Source of the DNA: an uncultured Cohaesibacter sp.
Lineage (GTDB): Bacteria; Pseudomonadota; Alphaproteobacteria; Rhizobiales; Cohaesibacteraceae
Direction: 5' to 3'
DNA length: 64,000 nucleotides
Assembly (NCBI RefSeq): GCF_963677725.1
Contig: NZ_OY782507.1
Span: forward strand, 1,798,001-1,862,000
In this document: one piece after another, positions 36,327-44,731 of the stretch
Layout of the letters: every line of letters starts with the position of its first letter
How positions within the stretch are numbered: position 1 is the first letter of the stretch
Notes under the pieces: model-generated
The model's database searches: none
Seen by the model: the letters and a program-made list of their open reading frames with translations, nothing else
Told to the model about the DNA's origin: nothing
Program-made: the position numbers and the translations under genes

Positions 36327-37592
36327 TTACTGCACTGCGTAGCGTTTGGTCCAATCGGCCTCAAGACGCGTCATCCAGGAAGCATGAGGCTCTGGCAAGG
36401 CCGGTCCGAACTCTTCTGGCTTGAGGGTGGCGATGCCAAGATCGAGGACCTGGAAGCGGGCCTTGTCTTCGGCATTAAGGCTGGCGATGTCCAGAACCGT
36501 CGGATCGCCCCAGATTTGCGGATCCTGTTTGACGGCCTGAGCTTCCGGCGAAAGCAGGAAATCGGCAAAGACCAAAGCGCCTTCCTTGGCATTGGCATTG
36601 AACGGAATGGAGACAAAATGGCTGTTGCCAATGGTGCCGCCCTCAAAGGTGAAGGAGCGGACCGTGTCTGGCATTTCCTGATTGGCAATGGACGCGGAGG
36701 CATCGCTTGGATTGAAGGTGAAGGCAATCTCGGTTTCGCCATCGGCGAGCAGGTTTTTCAGGCTTGAGACATTGTCCGGAAAGGCTCTTGCCTGCCGCCA
36801 GAGATGGGGATGCAAATCATCGAGATAGGCAAAGAGCGCATCGGCGACTGGCTGGTAGGTGGCGTCAGTGACTTGCTTTGACAAGACGGACGGGTCATCT
36901 GCCAGTTCCAAAGCCAGTTGCTTGAGGAAGGTGGAGCCAATGAAATCCGGTGGTTTGGGATAGGCAAAGCGGCCGGGATGCTTCTTGGCCCAATCGAGCA
37001 ATTCGGCAGCGGATTTCGGCAAGTCTTTCGTTACGGCGCTATCATAGTAGAAGGACAGCTGCGCCATGCCCCATGGACTTTCCAGCCCATCGGTGGGGAT
37101 GGTGAAATCGGTGGTCAGCGTCGGTTTGCCTTTGATATCGGCAAATTTGTAGTTGGGCAGGTCCGGCGCCCAGCTCATGGGCAGCAGCAGGCCTTTTTCT
37201 TTGAGAGATGCAAAATTCTCGCCGTTGATCCAGACGAGATCGACCGAGCCGCCCTCTTCCTTACCGGCGGCTTTCTCGGCAATGATCTGGGAGACCACAT
37301 TGGCGGTGTCGCTGACCTTAACATGCTTGACCGTGACCCCGTAGCGGGTGGCAACCTGTTGGCCCGCCCAATCGATATAGGCATTGATCCGATCTCCCCC
37401 GCCCCATGCGTGGAAATAAACGGTCTGACCCTTGGCCTTTGCCAGCACAGCCTGCCAATCCTTGACATCGAGATCAGCGGCAAAGGCCGTTGTCGATGGG
37501 AGAGCAAAGCTGCCAGCCATCAAGGCCGAGCCGAGCAACAACGTCCGACGGGTGAGCGATGGGTTTGGTGACATGTGGTGACGGGCGGACAT
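36327..37592 (-). CDS. ynjB: ABC transporter substrate-binding protein, YnjB-like
   Basis: A 421-residue periplasmic binding protein. The N-terminus has a twin-arginine-like signal (SLTRRTLLLGSALMAGSFALPSTTAFA, about 12-38), so Tat export is possible. The mature part resembles YnjB/ThiB-type extracellular solute-binding proteins (QTVYFHAWGGGDRINAYIDWAG, EGGSVDLVWINGENFASLKEKGLL, GKPTLTTDFTIPTDGLESPWGMAQ). An AGAGAGGA ribosome binding site supports the ATG at 37592. It is the first gene of the ynjBCD-type operon. Ligand unknown. Confidence 0.88.
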   Translation of the reverse strand: MSARHHMSPNPSLTRRTLLLGSALMAGSFALPSTTAFAADLDVKDWQAVLAKAKGQTVYFHAWGGGDRINAYIDWAGQQVATRYGVTVKHVKVSDTANVVSQIIAEKAAGKEEGGSVDLVWINGENFASLKEKGLLLPMSWAPDLPNYKFADIKGKPTLTTDFTIPTDGLESPWGMAQLSFYYDSAVTKDLPKSAAELLDWAKKHPGRFAYPKPPDFIGSTFLKQLALELADDPSVLSKQVTDATYQPVADALFAYLDDLHPHLWRQARAFPDNVSSLKNLLADGETEIAFTFNPSDASASIANQEMPDTVRSFTFEGGTIGNSHFVSIPFNANAKEGALVFADFLLSPEAQAVKQDPQIWGDPTVLDIASLNAEDKARFQVLDLGIATLKPEEFGPALPEPHASWMTRLEADWTKRYAVQ

Positions 37593-37672
37593 TCCGGTTC
37601 CTCTCTCAATCGCGCCCGACCTGCATGGACTTTGCGATGGGCGCCAAACTCTCTATTTTGTCTTTGTCCCGA

Positions 37673-37707
37673 GGTCGCAGTCACGGGTTCGCAGTCTCGG
37701 GTTCGCA
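37673..37707. repeat. 13-14 bp tandem repeat upstream of ynjB
   Basis: GGTCGCAGTCACG, GGTTCGCAGTCTCG and a partial third copy GGTTCGCA follow one another directly. The array is 80-115 bp upstream of the ynjB start. Head-to-tail copies in a promoter region may be operator sites, or a chance duplication. Confidence 0.7.
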
Positions 37708-37932
37708 ATGTTCCAAGAGATCAGACCCCTCTCAGAGCAACGGGACTTGCACAGACCCTCCCTTCACGGATCTCTGATCCTTGTCGGCATAAACAATATC
37801 TCAGAGCCAAGCACGAATGAAATGCAGACCTATCGGGATGACTGTACGGCTTCGTTGTTTCAGATCGACAAACACACGGTCAACTCACAAGTGCTTGAAA
37901 GCAATGTCATTCACTGCTCTTCACACAGCAAA

Positions 37933-37963
37933 AAGGCCCGCATCCAGATTGGATGCGGGCCTT
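37933..37963 (-). terminator. Intrinsic terminator of bfr
   Basis: Perfect 13-bp stem AAGGCCCGCATCC / GGATGCGGGCCTT with a five-base loop, followed by TTTT-rich sequence on the minus strand, 25 bases after the bfr stop. Confidence 0.92.
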
Positions 37964-37987
37964 GGAATTCGAAAGGGCAATGATCCC

Positions 37988-38473
37988 TTATTCACCCTTG
38001 CCAGCGTCTTCTGCCTGAAGCTGGCTGTATTTTTCAACGCCGAGGCTTTCAAGCAGGTTGATCTGGGTTTCGAGGAAGTCGATATGACCTTCTTCGTCAC
38101 CGATCAGGCCTTCGAACAGTTTCATCGACATGATGTCACCTGCTTCGACGCAAGCCTGGCGTGCTTCAAGATAGAGCGCACGGGCAGAAATCTCGGCTTT
38201 CAGGTCGCATTGCAGGATTTCGGTGATGTTCTGGCCAATCATCAACGGGTCGAGTTGCTGCAAGTTTGGATGGCCTTCAAGGAACAGGATTCGCTCGATC
38301 AGCTTGTCCGCATGTTCCATTTCCTCAATGGATTCCTCGCGCCATTTGGCAGACATTTTCGAGAAACCCCAATCATCGAGCAAACGATAATGCAGCCAAT
38401 ATTGGCTGACAGCGGTCAGTTCATGACGCAGCGCCTTGTTCAGATAGTCAATGACAGTTTCGTTACCCTTCAT
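37988..38473 (-). CDS. bfr: Bacterioferritin
   Basis: A 161-residue four-helix-bundle iron storage protein that forms 24-mers with haem at subunit interfaces. The ferroxidase ligands are visible in [42 protein letters not shown] (EEMEH, with the haem-ligand Met in the same region) and [16 protein letters not shown] chose the ATG at 38473 (MKGNETV) with a GGAGAGGA ribosome binding site, over an upstream in-frame start at 38488. It lies downstream of bfd, with an Irr-like operator between them. Confidence 0.96.
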   Translation of the reverse strand: MKGNETVIDYLNKALRHELTAVSQYWLHYRLLDDWGFSKMSAKWREESIEEMEHADKLIERILFLEGHPNLQQLDPLMIGQNITEILQCDLKAEISARALYLEARQACVEAGDIMSMKLFEGLIGDEEGHIDFLETQINLLESLGVEKYSQLQAEDAGKGE

Positions 38474-38667
38474 GATGATCCTCTCCACGATGGTGTGTGG
38501 TCAATTTTCTGTGTGCCTGGTTTCTATGTCTGGCTGTCTTCCACTGGCCATGGATCAGCTTTGCTCCATGTCGCACCCAGTCGTCGTGCGACACAATTAT
38601 AACGCCCTTAACTGGACACTTTTAATGCGGCAAACGACCATAGCGGGCACAATGCCAAATAGAGTAT

Positions 38668-38684
38668 TTTAGAACCATTCTAAC
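38668..38684. promoter_or_regulatory. Iron control element-like palindrome (probable Irr site) upstream of bfr
   Basis: TTTAGAACCATTCTAAC contains the perfect dyad TTAGAA-CCA-TTCTAA (38669-38683). This matches my recollection of the iron control element recognised by Irr in Rhizobiales (TTTAGAA-N3-TTCTAAA). It lies about 195 bp before the bfr start, downstream of bfd. A TTGACC hexamer lies upstream on the minus strand. Irr commonly represses bacterioferritin under iron limitation. Confidence 0.75.
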
Positions 38685-38728
38685 TTAGGGAGCCAAAGGC
38701 GCAAGGTCAAGGTTAAAAGATGGAATTG

Positions 38729-39010
38729 TCAGTACTGCGTTTCTTCACCATCTTTCAGGCGCTCACCATCAAGATAGTGCGGCACGCGGATGCGGGCAAT
38801 TTCATCCCTTTGGGCGACGGAAACATCATAGCCGCTTGAGAGCAAGAAGGCCTCTATCGAGGGGCGGCAGCAGCCACATTTGGGGCGGCACCCGCAGCCG
38901 CGATAGATCAGGTTGGACCGGATTGATTGGTCGGGGGATTCCGCACTCAAACGGTCCGCAACTTCAATGATTTGTCGATCGGTGATGCGATTGCAATGAC
39001 ATAAGATCAT
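38729..39010 (-). CDS. bfd: Bacterioferritin-associated ferredoxin
   Basis: A 93-residue small protein with a BFD-like [2Fe-2S] domain. The four Cys ligands are visible as LCHCNRITDR (CxC, residues 4 and 6) and GCGCRPKCGCCRPSIE around residues 39-48. Bfd docks on bacterioferritin and reduces the mineral core to release iron. It is encoded just upstream of bfr on the same strand, with about 250 bp between. The C-terminal 30 residues after the BFD domain are hydrophilic and longer than in E. coli Bfd. Confidence 0.9.
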   Translation of the reverse strand: MILCHCNRITDRQIIEVADRLSAESPDQSIRSNLIYRGCGCRPKCGCCRPSIEAFLLSSGYDVSVAQRDEIARIRVPHYLDGERLKDGEETQY

Positions 39011-39046
39011 GGAGCCCGATTCCCCGCTTCTTGTCTGCTTAAAATT

Positions 39047-39061
39047 TGAGCCTGAAATTCA
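39047..39061. promoter_or_regulatory. Possible iron-responsive operator (RirA-type) upstream of bfd
   Basis: TGA-GCCTGAAAT-TCA fits the TGA-N9-TCA core of the RirA iron-responsive operator. It is overlapped by the short dyad AATTT-N7-AAATT (39043-39059). It lies about 40 bp upstream of the bfd start, between bfd and the divergent SDR gene. The match is short and could be chance. Confidence 0.4.
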
Positions 39062-39132
39062 CATATAGGCGGCCGCTAAAGGATTGGCAAATGCCATTGC
39101 GCACCTTATCTTGTGTAGGAAAGGAATTTGGC

Positions 39133-39879
39133 ATGACAGACAGCTATAAAAAGACACTGGTACTGACCGGCGCAAGCCGAGGTATCGGGCATGCAACGGT
39201 GAAACGCTTTTCCCAGGCAGGATGGCGGGTGATCAGTTGCTCCCGTCATCCATTTTCCGACAAGTGCCCGTGGCCGATGGGTGAGGATGATCATATCCAG
39301 ATCGACCTGTCGGACCCGGACAGTTTGGGTGTCGCGGTGGGAGAGATCCGCGAGCGACTTGCCACAGAAGGCGGCAAGCTGAATGCGCTGATCAACAATG
39401 CAGCCATCAGCCCGAAAAATGAAGAAGGTCAACGGCTTGACAGCCTCAAGACACCGATGCCTGTGTGGCGTCAGGTGTTTCAGGTGAATTTCTTTGCGCC
39501 CATTATGCTGGCTCGGGGGCTTTTTTCTGAGTTGAAGGCTGCTGAAGGCTCAATCGTCAATGTCACCTCGATTGCCGGCATGCGGGTGCATCCCTTCGCT
39601 GGCACGGCCTATGCAACCTCCAAGGCAGCGCTGGCATCACTGACCCGCGAAATGGCGGCTGACTTTGGCCCACACAATATCCGGGTGAATGCCATTGCGC
39701 CGGGCGAGATCGACACATCGATTCTGTCACCGGGGACAGAGAAAATCGTCGAGACCATTCCGATGCGCCGTCTGGGAGCGCCGGGCGAAGTGGCTGACAC
39801 GATCTATTATCTCTGCTCGAATGAAGCCTCCTATGTCACGGGATCGGAGATTCACATCAATGGCGGCCAGCACGTTTAG
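39133..39879 (+). CDS. SDR family oxidoreductase
   Basis: A 248-residue classical short-chain dehydrogenase/reductase. The nucleotide-binding TGASRGIG is at 12-19, NNAAIS at about 90, the catalytic Ser in VNVTSIAGM, and the catalytic Tyr/Lys in AYATSKAALASL. The C-terminal region IRVNAIAPGEIDTSIL and the ending GSEIHINGGQHV are standard. Substrate unknown. The ATG at 39133 has an AAGGA ribosome binding site; the open frame upstream to 39046 shows no similarity. It is divergent from bfd. Confidence 0.9.
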   Translation: MTDSYKKTLVLTGASRGIGHATVKRFSQAGWRVISCSRHPFSDKCPWPMGEDDHIQIDLSDPDSLGVAVGEIRERLATEGGKLNALINNAAISPKNEEGQRLDSLKTPMPVWRQVFQVNFFAPIMLARGLFSELKAAEGSIVNVTSIAGMRVHPFAGTAYATSKAALASLTREMAADFGPHNIRVNAIAPGEIDTSILSPGTEKIVETIPMRRLGAPGEVADTIYYLCSNEASYVTGSEIHINGGQHV

Positions 39880-39996
39880 GCCATCTGAGATATTTCTTAC
39901 CGATTTCAACTGCTTGTGCGTATTTTCGGCGCTGTTTGCAGAAAAATGAATGCTGCAGCGCGCGCGACTGATTTAATTTCAATAACAGAGACTTAG

Positions 39997-40028
39997 GCAA
40001 AATTTACGCGAAAATGCGTAAATTTTGC
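39997..40028. repeat. Perfect 13-bp palindrome between SDR and DUF2189 genes
   Basis: GCAAAATTTACGC (39997-40009), loop GAAAAT, GCGTAAATTTTGC (40016-40028). The stem is perfect, but no U-tract follows on either strand. It lies 118 bp after the SDR stop and 160 bp before the DUF2189 start. It could be an operator, an mRNA end structure or an inefficient terminator. Confidence 0.85.
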
Positions 40029-40188
40029 TGCGCTGCATCGTCAATTATTCCAATTGTGACATTGTGTCGCACATATTTCCCGCTAGGATAAAGTCATACG
40101 CTGACACGCGAATGAACCGACAGCCAGAGCTTTGCCCTACCAGAACATTTTAAAAATGGGCGGTTTTGCCTGTTGGCGGGAGGACCCA

Positions 40189-41034
40189 ATGACAGATGCA
40201 ATCGATGCCGGGACTGCGACACTGCCTGCGAGCAACAAAGGCAAGAGCAAGACTACGCTCAAGCCGATCATCCGAACCCTGACGACGGAAGACCTGACCG
40301 ATGCCTTGAGCGCGGGCTTGCGCGATTTTCAGGCCAGCGCGATGTATGGGCTGTTTTTCGGCGGTTTTTATGCCATCGGCGGTTGGCTGCTGCTTTGGCT
40401 GATGAGTTCCTATGACCTGCCCTATCTGGCCTATCCACTGGCATCAGGCTTTGCGCTAATTGCGCCCTTCATAGCGGCGGGACTTTATGAAATCAGCCGC
40501 CGTCGGGATTTGGGGCTGGCATTGGACTGGTCGCATGTGCTCGGGGCTATTTTCAGTTCGGAAAGCAAAGAATTGCGCTGGATGGCATTGGTGACAGGCT
40601 TTGCCTTCATCATCTGGATTGATATTGCCATCTTCCTGTATGTGATCTTTTTCGGCCTGCAGAATATCAATATCAGTGACATGATCACCACCATTGTCAC
40701 CACGCCGGAAGGGGCTCTCTTCCTGCTGGTCGGCAATCTGGTCGGAGCCGCGCTGGGCTTGGCGGTATTCTCCATCACCGCCATCTCCTTTCCGATGCTG
40801 CTCGACAAGGATGTCGACTTCATCACCGGCATGATCACGTCAATCAAATGTGTGATCCAGAATCAGAAAGCAATGTTCAGCTGGGCCATTTTCATTGGCT
40901 TCATGTTGATGATCAGCCTTGCTTCGTTCCTTTTGGGGCTTATTTTCATCCTGCCCCTGCTCGGTCATGCAACCTGGCACTTATACAAACGTGCAATTCA
41001 GTTTGAAGAAGAAATCTCTTCCGGCGCAACCTAA
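40189..41034 (+). CDS. DUF2189 domain-containing integral membrane protein
   Basis: A 281-residue membrane protein with about six hydrophobic segments (for example GLFFGGFYAIGGWLLLWLM at about 53-71, YPLASGFALIAPFIAAGLYEISRR, FAFIIWIDIAIFLYVIFFGL, LFLLVGNLVGAALGLAVFSITAISFPMLL). The cytoplasmic N-terminus is about 45 residues. The motif GLYEISRRRDLG and the ending LPLLGHATWHLYKRAIQF match DUF2189. Function is unknown; some alphaproteobacterial members are annotated near cytochrome oxidase genes. A GGGAGGA ribosome binding site fixes the start at 40189. It is a single gene followed by a terminator. Confidence 0.85.
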   Translation: MTDAIDAGTATLPASNKGKSKTTLKPIIRTLTTEDLTDALSAGLRDFQASAMYGLFFGGFYAIGGWLLLWLMSSYDLPYLAYPLASGFALIAPFIAAGLYEISRRRDLGLALDWSHVLGAIFSSESKELRWMALVTGFAFIIWIDIAIFLYVIFFGLQNINISDMITTIVTTPEGALFLLVGNLVGAALGLAVFSITAISFPMLLDKDVDFITGMITSIKCVIQNQKAMFSWAIFIGFMLMISLASFLLGLIFILPLLGHATWHLYKRAIQFEEEISSGAT

Positions 41035-41139
41035 GGTATGCAATGATAGAATTGGCGGTGATTTCCTTGGCATCGTCCCCAAACTTGGCCGAGGACATCA
41101 GTTCATCACGTATGATGACCATTTGTACGCGTCGAGACG

Positions 41140-41172
41140 AGAGACCGGAGTCCCTGCTTCGGTCTCTTTTTG
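41140..41172 (+). terminator. Terminator of the DUF2189 gene
   Basis: AGAGACCG (41140-41147) pairs with CGGTCTCT (41160-41167), followed by TTTTTG, about 105 bases after the DUF2189 stop codon. Confidence 0.85.
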
Positions 41173-41234
41173 TGACTCTGGCCCCGCGCATAGCATCATG
41201 ATCTGATCGGCATCAGCAAGAAGATCGACAAGAG

Positions 41235-41267
41235 AAAGGGCCGTCCCCGCCAAGGAGAAGGCCCTTT
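41235..41267 (-). terminator. Terminator of the RND efflux operon
   Basis: AAAGGGCC (41235-41242) pairs with GGCCCTTT (41260-41267) with a 17-base loop. It lies about 60 bases after the RND permease stop on the minus strand. The U-tract is short. Confidence 0.6.
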
Positions 41268-41326
41268 GTTAATTCTAGAGTTTTATTTGCGCAGGCAATA
41301 CGGCCAAGAGCTGGCTGTATCTTGCC

Positions 41327-44300
41327 TCATTCTGCCGGCTGCGTGCCGCTGGGCTTTCTGGTTGTTCCATGCAGCAGCCATCTGAAGCCCTTGCGAATGT
41401 CACCACCGACCCCGAACAGACTGGGCACGAGGAACAGCACAAACAAGGTTGCAACCGCAAGACCAAAGACGATGGTGATGGCCATCGGCTTGAGGAATTG
41501 CGCTTGTAGAGATGCTTCAAACAGCAAAGGCGTCAGACCAGAGACGGTGGTTAGCGAGGTCAGCAGCACAGCGCGGAGACGGTCACAACTGGCCCCGATG
41601 GACGCTTCGCGCAGACTTTCTCCGTGGGCGAGGCGTTCATCCAGTCGACTGACCAGAATGATCGAGTCATTGACCAGAATCCCTGCCAGCCCCAGAAGAC
41701 CGATCAGCGACATGATCGTCAGCTGGAAGCCAAGCAGATAGTGGCCCAGCACCGCCCCTACCACGCCAAAAGGAATGATCATCATGATGGCAAAAGGCCG
41801 GGTGTAGGAGGCAAAGACCCAAGCCAGAACGATATAGATGGTCAGCAGAGCAATCACCACACCGAGCCGCAGATCGGCAAAGGCATTCATCCGCTCTTCG
41901 TTGCGGCCGGAGAAGTGATAATCGACGCCGTATTTTGCAGCGACTTCAGGCACGAGTGTCCGGCTCAGATCGGCAACCAGTTCGGAGACCGTGATGACGG
42001 AGGAATCCACGTCGCCAGTAACCGCCAATGTTGTCTTGCCATCTTCACGTTGGATCGAGGAGAAACCCTGCCGATCGCGCAGGGAGACAACCTCGGTCAG
42101 AGGCACAAATGCGCCGCCCGGGCTTTTCAGCCAGATGGATCGCAGATTATCTTCGTCCGTCCGCTTGATCTGCTGGATGCGGACATCAACCTCCTCATCG
42201 AGGATCGAGAGCTTGCGGGCGACGCGACCATCGACCAGATCGCGGACCTGCTCACCGACAGATTGGGCAGAGAAGCCAAGGGTGCGACCGCGCGGCGTCA
42301 GTTCGAGCACCAGTTCGGGCTTGCCATAAGGCATATTGTCATCCAGCTCGCTGACACCGGGATACCCCGACAGGCGCTCCTGCAGTTCAAGCGACGCCAA
42401 CTTGAGCTGTTCGGGACGCGCACCGGTCAAACGAATGTCAAGGTCCGCCCCCGGAGGACCACCACGGCGGCCCCGGATCGAGGCTCGCTTCAAGCCTGCC
42501 ATATTGGGCAGATTGCGGCGAAGGGCATTCTGGAAAACATGTGTGCGGACCGAGCGGATTTCAGAACTGGTCAGACGGACCTGCAGGGATGCCACATTAT
42601 CGGCGGTGGCATAGCCCGATTTGCCGAGCGTGACAAAGGAACCGGTTACCAGCTTTTCGTCGCCTCCGACCTGTTTTTCGGTTTCATAGACGATCCTTTC
42701 GACCTCATCGACAATGTTGCGGGCATTTTCTTCCAGAATGCCGACATTGAAGACAAGCGAAATGGTGATGCTTTCCGCTTCAGCCGAAGGGAAGAAGACA
42801 AAGCCCAGACGGCCGCCTTTGACCGCGCCAAAGACGACAATCATTGTGGCGAAGCATATGGCCAGTGTGGTGTAGCGCCAATTGAAGGACAGGGAGACCA
42901 GTTTATGGAACGGGCCATCACGGAACGCACCAAAGTTCTTGTCAAAGGCCTGTCGGAAGGCACTATCCTTGGGACGTCCGCCATTGGCGCGGACGTCACT
43001 CTTGCGAGCCTTGCGGACCAGAATGATTTCAATCAGGCAGGCAAAAGCAAAGGCGATCCCGACCAGAATGAATATAGGCGTCAAGCCTGCTCCAGCGAGA
43101 TTGGCATGGACCCACCGCCAAACGGCTTCGGTGACGCCGCCGAATTTGACGATCAACTCTTCGGACATCCCATAGAACAGAACCATCAAGGAGACGGTTA
43201 CCAAACCGATCACGATCACCCGCTGGACATTCCAGCCACGATTGTGGCTCGGGGTCATGGAGTGAGCAAGGTGGCCGGGTAGAATGAAGAAACACTCGAT
43301 CAAGCTGGCCACCAGAACAGAAACCACGACAATCGGCAGGACACCCATGATCTGGCCGATCGTGTCACCAATCAGCAGGATCGGCGAGAAGGCCGCAACG
43401 GTGGTGAGTGAGGCGGCGGTGACCGGCATCAACATGCGGATCCCTGCCCCTTCGGCGGCCACAGGTCCGGGCATGCCGGACTGGAAGCGCGTGGTGGCTT
43501 CTTCACCAACGACAATTGCGTCATCAACGATGATGCCGAGCATCATGATGAAGGCAAAGAGCGACATCATATTGATGGTCTGCCCCAGAGCCAGCATGAC
43601 GATACAGGCCGCCAACATGGCAATCGGGATGCCTGCTCCCACCCATAGGGCGGTGCGAATATTGAGGAAGAGTGCAAGGATCAACATCACCAGCACCAAG
43701 CCGGAGGCTGCGTTTTTCACCAGCAGCAGAATGCGTTCCACCAGAGCTTCGGAGCGGGAGTCATACTGGATCACCTGCAAGGTTGGCGGCAAGGTACCCC
43801 TGATCTCCTTAAGATAGTCATTGACGATGGCCGACGCCTTGAGCGAATCCGAGCTTGCCGCCCGGCGGACTGTCACCTCGATGGCCGCCTGGCCCTGCAT
43901 CCGGCCCTTGATGGCATCAGGATCAAGGCGGCGCTGGATCGGGGCAATGTCGCCCAGCGATACGGCAGAGCCATCGGCATCAGACTTGATTTCGATGTGG
44001 GACAGGCTTTCGGGGCTTTCCTCGACCGCCAATGTGCGGACCTGTTTCTCGATGCCATCCTGAACCTTGCCGGATGGTTGATCGCGGCTATTTTGCGAAA
44101 TCTGGGTGGCAACATCCTTGACCGTCAGACCAAGGCGGCGCAGGTCATAGTCGGACAGTCCGACATAATATTCCTCGTCCCGCATGCCGGTGAACTGGAC
44201 CGTGTCGATGCCCCGATCAATGAGATCATCCCTGATCTTCTTGGCAAATTCGCGCAAAGCGCTTTCGGCAAAGGGACCGGTGACAATCAGGCGCGCCACA

Positions 44301-44731
44301 TCATCGCGAAACTGGCGGAAGGAAACTTCCGGGTCGTCAGCCTGATCAGGCAGCGTGGTTACCGTGTCCAGATTGGACTCGATATCTCGCAGAGCCATTT
44401 GCATGTCGGTGCCGGGTTTGAATTCCAGCGAAATCGACCCCGACCCTTCACGGGCATAGCTATCGACATTCTTGACCCCGTCAACAAAGCGGATCTTCGG
44501 CTCGATGACCTCCAAAATGCCGGCTTCCACATCTTCGGCGCTGGCACCACTCCACGATACGGATACACGGATCGTGTCAGTCGCAAAGGAGGGAAAGAAC
44601 TGGCTGTTCATCCGTGCGAGAGAAAAGAGTCCGCCGATCAACAACAGGGCCATCAGCAGATTGGCGGCATTGGGGTGATGGACGAAAAAGGAAACCGCCC
44701 CGCCCCGGCGCGCCTTGTCAAACCGCCTCAT
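41327..44731 (-). CDS. RND efflux transporter permease subunit
   Basis: An 1134-residue inner-membrane proton-driven exporter of the AcrB/CzcA superfamily. The N-terminal membrane segment FVHHPNAANLLMALLLIGGLFSLARM (about 17-42) precedes the first large periplasmic loop. The central membrane bundle contains LALGQTINMMSLFAFIMMLGIIVDDAIVVGEEA (about 380-412, with the typical Asp-Asp pair), and the second half repeats the fold (LIGLLGLAGILVNDSIILVSRLDERLAHG). The first periplasmic half resembles MdtB-like and small-molecule pumps rather than metal-specific CzcA, but the substrate is unknown. Four bases overlap with the adaptor gene. No outer-membrane TolC partner is encoded nearby. Confidence 0.94.
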   Translation of the reverse strand: MRRFDKARRGGAVSFFVHHPNAANLLMALLLIGGLFSLARMNSQFFPSFATDTIRVSVSWSGASAEDVEAGILEVIEPKIRFVDGVKNVDSYAREGSGSISLEFKPGTDMQMALRDIESNLDTVTTLPDQADDPEVSFRQFRDDVARLIVTGPFAESALREFAKKIRDDLIDRGIDTVQFTGMRDEEYYVGLSDYDLRRLGLTVKDVATQISQNSRDQPSGKVQDGIEKQVRTLAVEESPESLSHIEIKSDADGSAVSLGDIAPIQRRLDPDAIKGRMQGQAAIEVTVRRAASSDSLKASAIVNDYLKEIRGTLPPTLQVIQYDSRSEALVERILLLVKNAASGLVLVMLILALFLNIRTALWVGAGIPIAMLAACIVMLALGQTINMMSLFAFIMMLGIIVDDAIVVGEEATTRFQSGMPGPVAAEGAGIRMLMPVTAASLTTVAAFSPILLIGDTIGQIMGVLPIVVVSVLVASLIECFFILPGHLAHSMTPSHNRGWNVQRVIVIGLVTVSLMVLFYGMSEELIVKFGGVTEAVWRWVHANLAGAGLTPIFILVGIAFAFACLIEIILVRKARKSDVRANGGRPKDSAFRQAFDKNFGAFRDGPFHKLVSLSFNWRYTTLAICFATMIVVFGAVKGGRLGFVFFPSAEAESITISLVFNVGILEENARNIVDEVERIVYETEKQVGGDEKLVTGSFVTLGKSGYATADNVASLQVRLTSSEIRSVRTHVFQNALRRNLPNMAGLKRASIRGRRGGPPGADLDIRLTGARPEQLKLASLELQERLSGYPGVSELDDNMPYGKPELVLELTPRGRTLGFSAQSVGEQVRDLVDGRVARKLSILDEEVDVRIQQIKRTDEDNLRSIWLKSPGGAFVPLTEVVSLRDRQGFSSIQREDGKTTLAVTGDVDSSVITVSELVADLSRTLVPEVAAKYGVDYHFSGRNEERMNAFADLRLGVVIALLTIYIVLAWVFASYTRPFAIMMIIPFGVVGAVLGHYLLGFQLTIMSLIGLLGLAGILVNDSIILVSRLDERLAHGESLREASIGASCDRLRAVLLTSLTTVSGLTPLLFEASLQAQFLKPMAITIVFGLAVATLFVLFLVPSLFGVGGDIRKGFRWLLHGTTRKPSGTQPAE

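Larger units (their letters stand above)
37593..37987. other. Intergenic region between bfr and ynjB
   Basis: About 395 bp. It holds the ynjB promoter region with a short tandem repeat (37673-37707), the bfr terminator (37933-37963) and no recognisable gene. Confidence 0.45.

Noticed and set aside
41624-43282. A 552-codon plus-strand open frame opposite the RND permease gene
   Set aside because: It is the antisense shadow of a well-supported RND gene. Its protein is rich in Gln/His/Asp/Arg with no family motif and no ribosome binding site.
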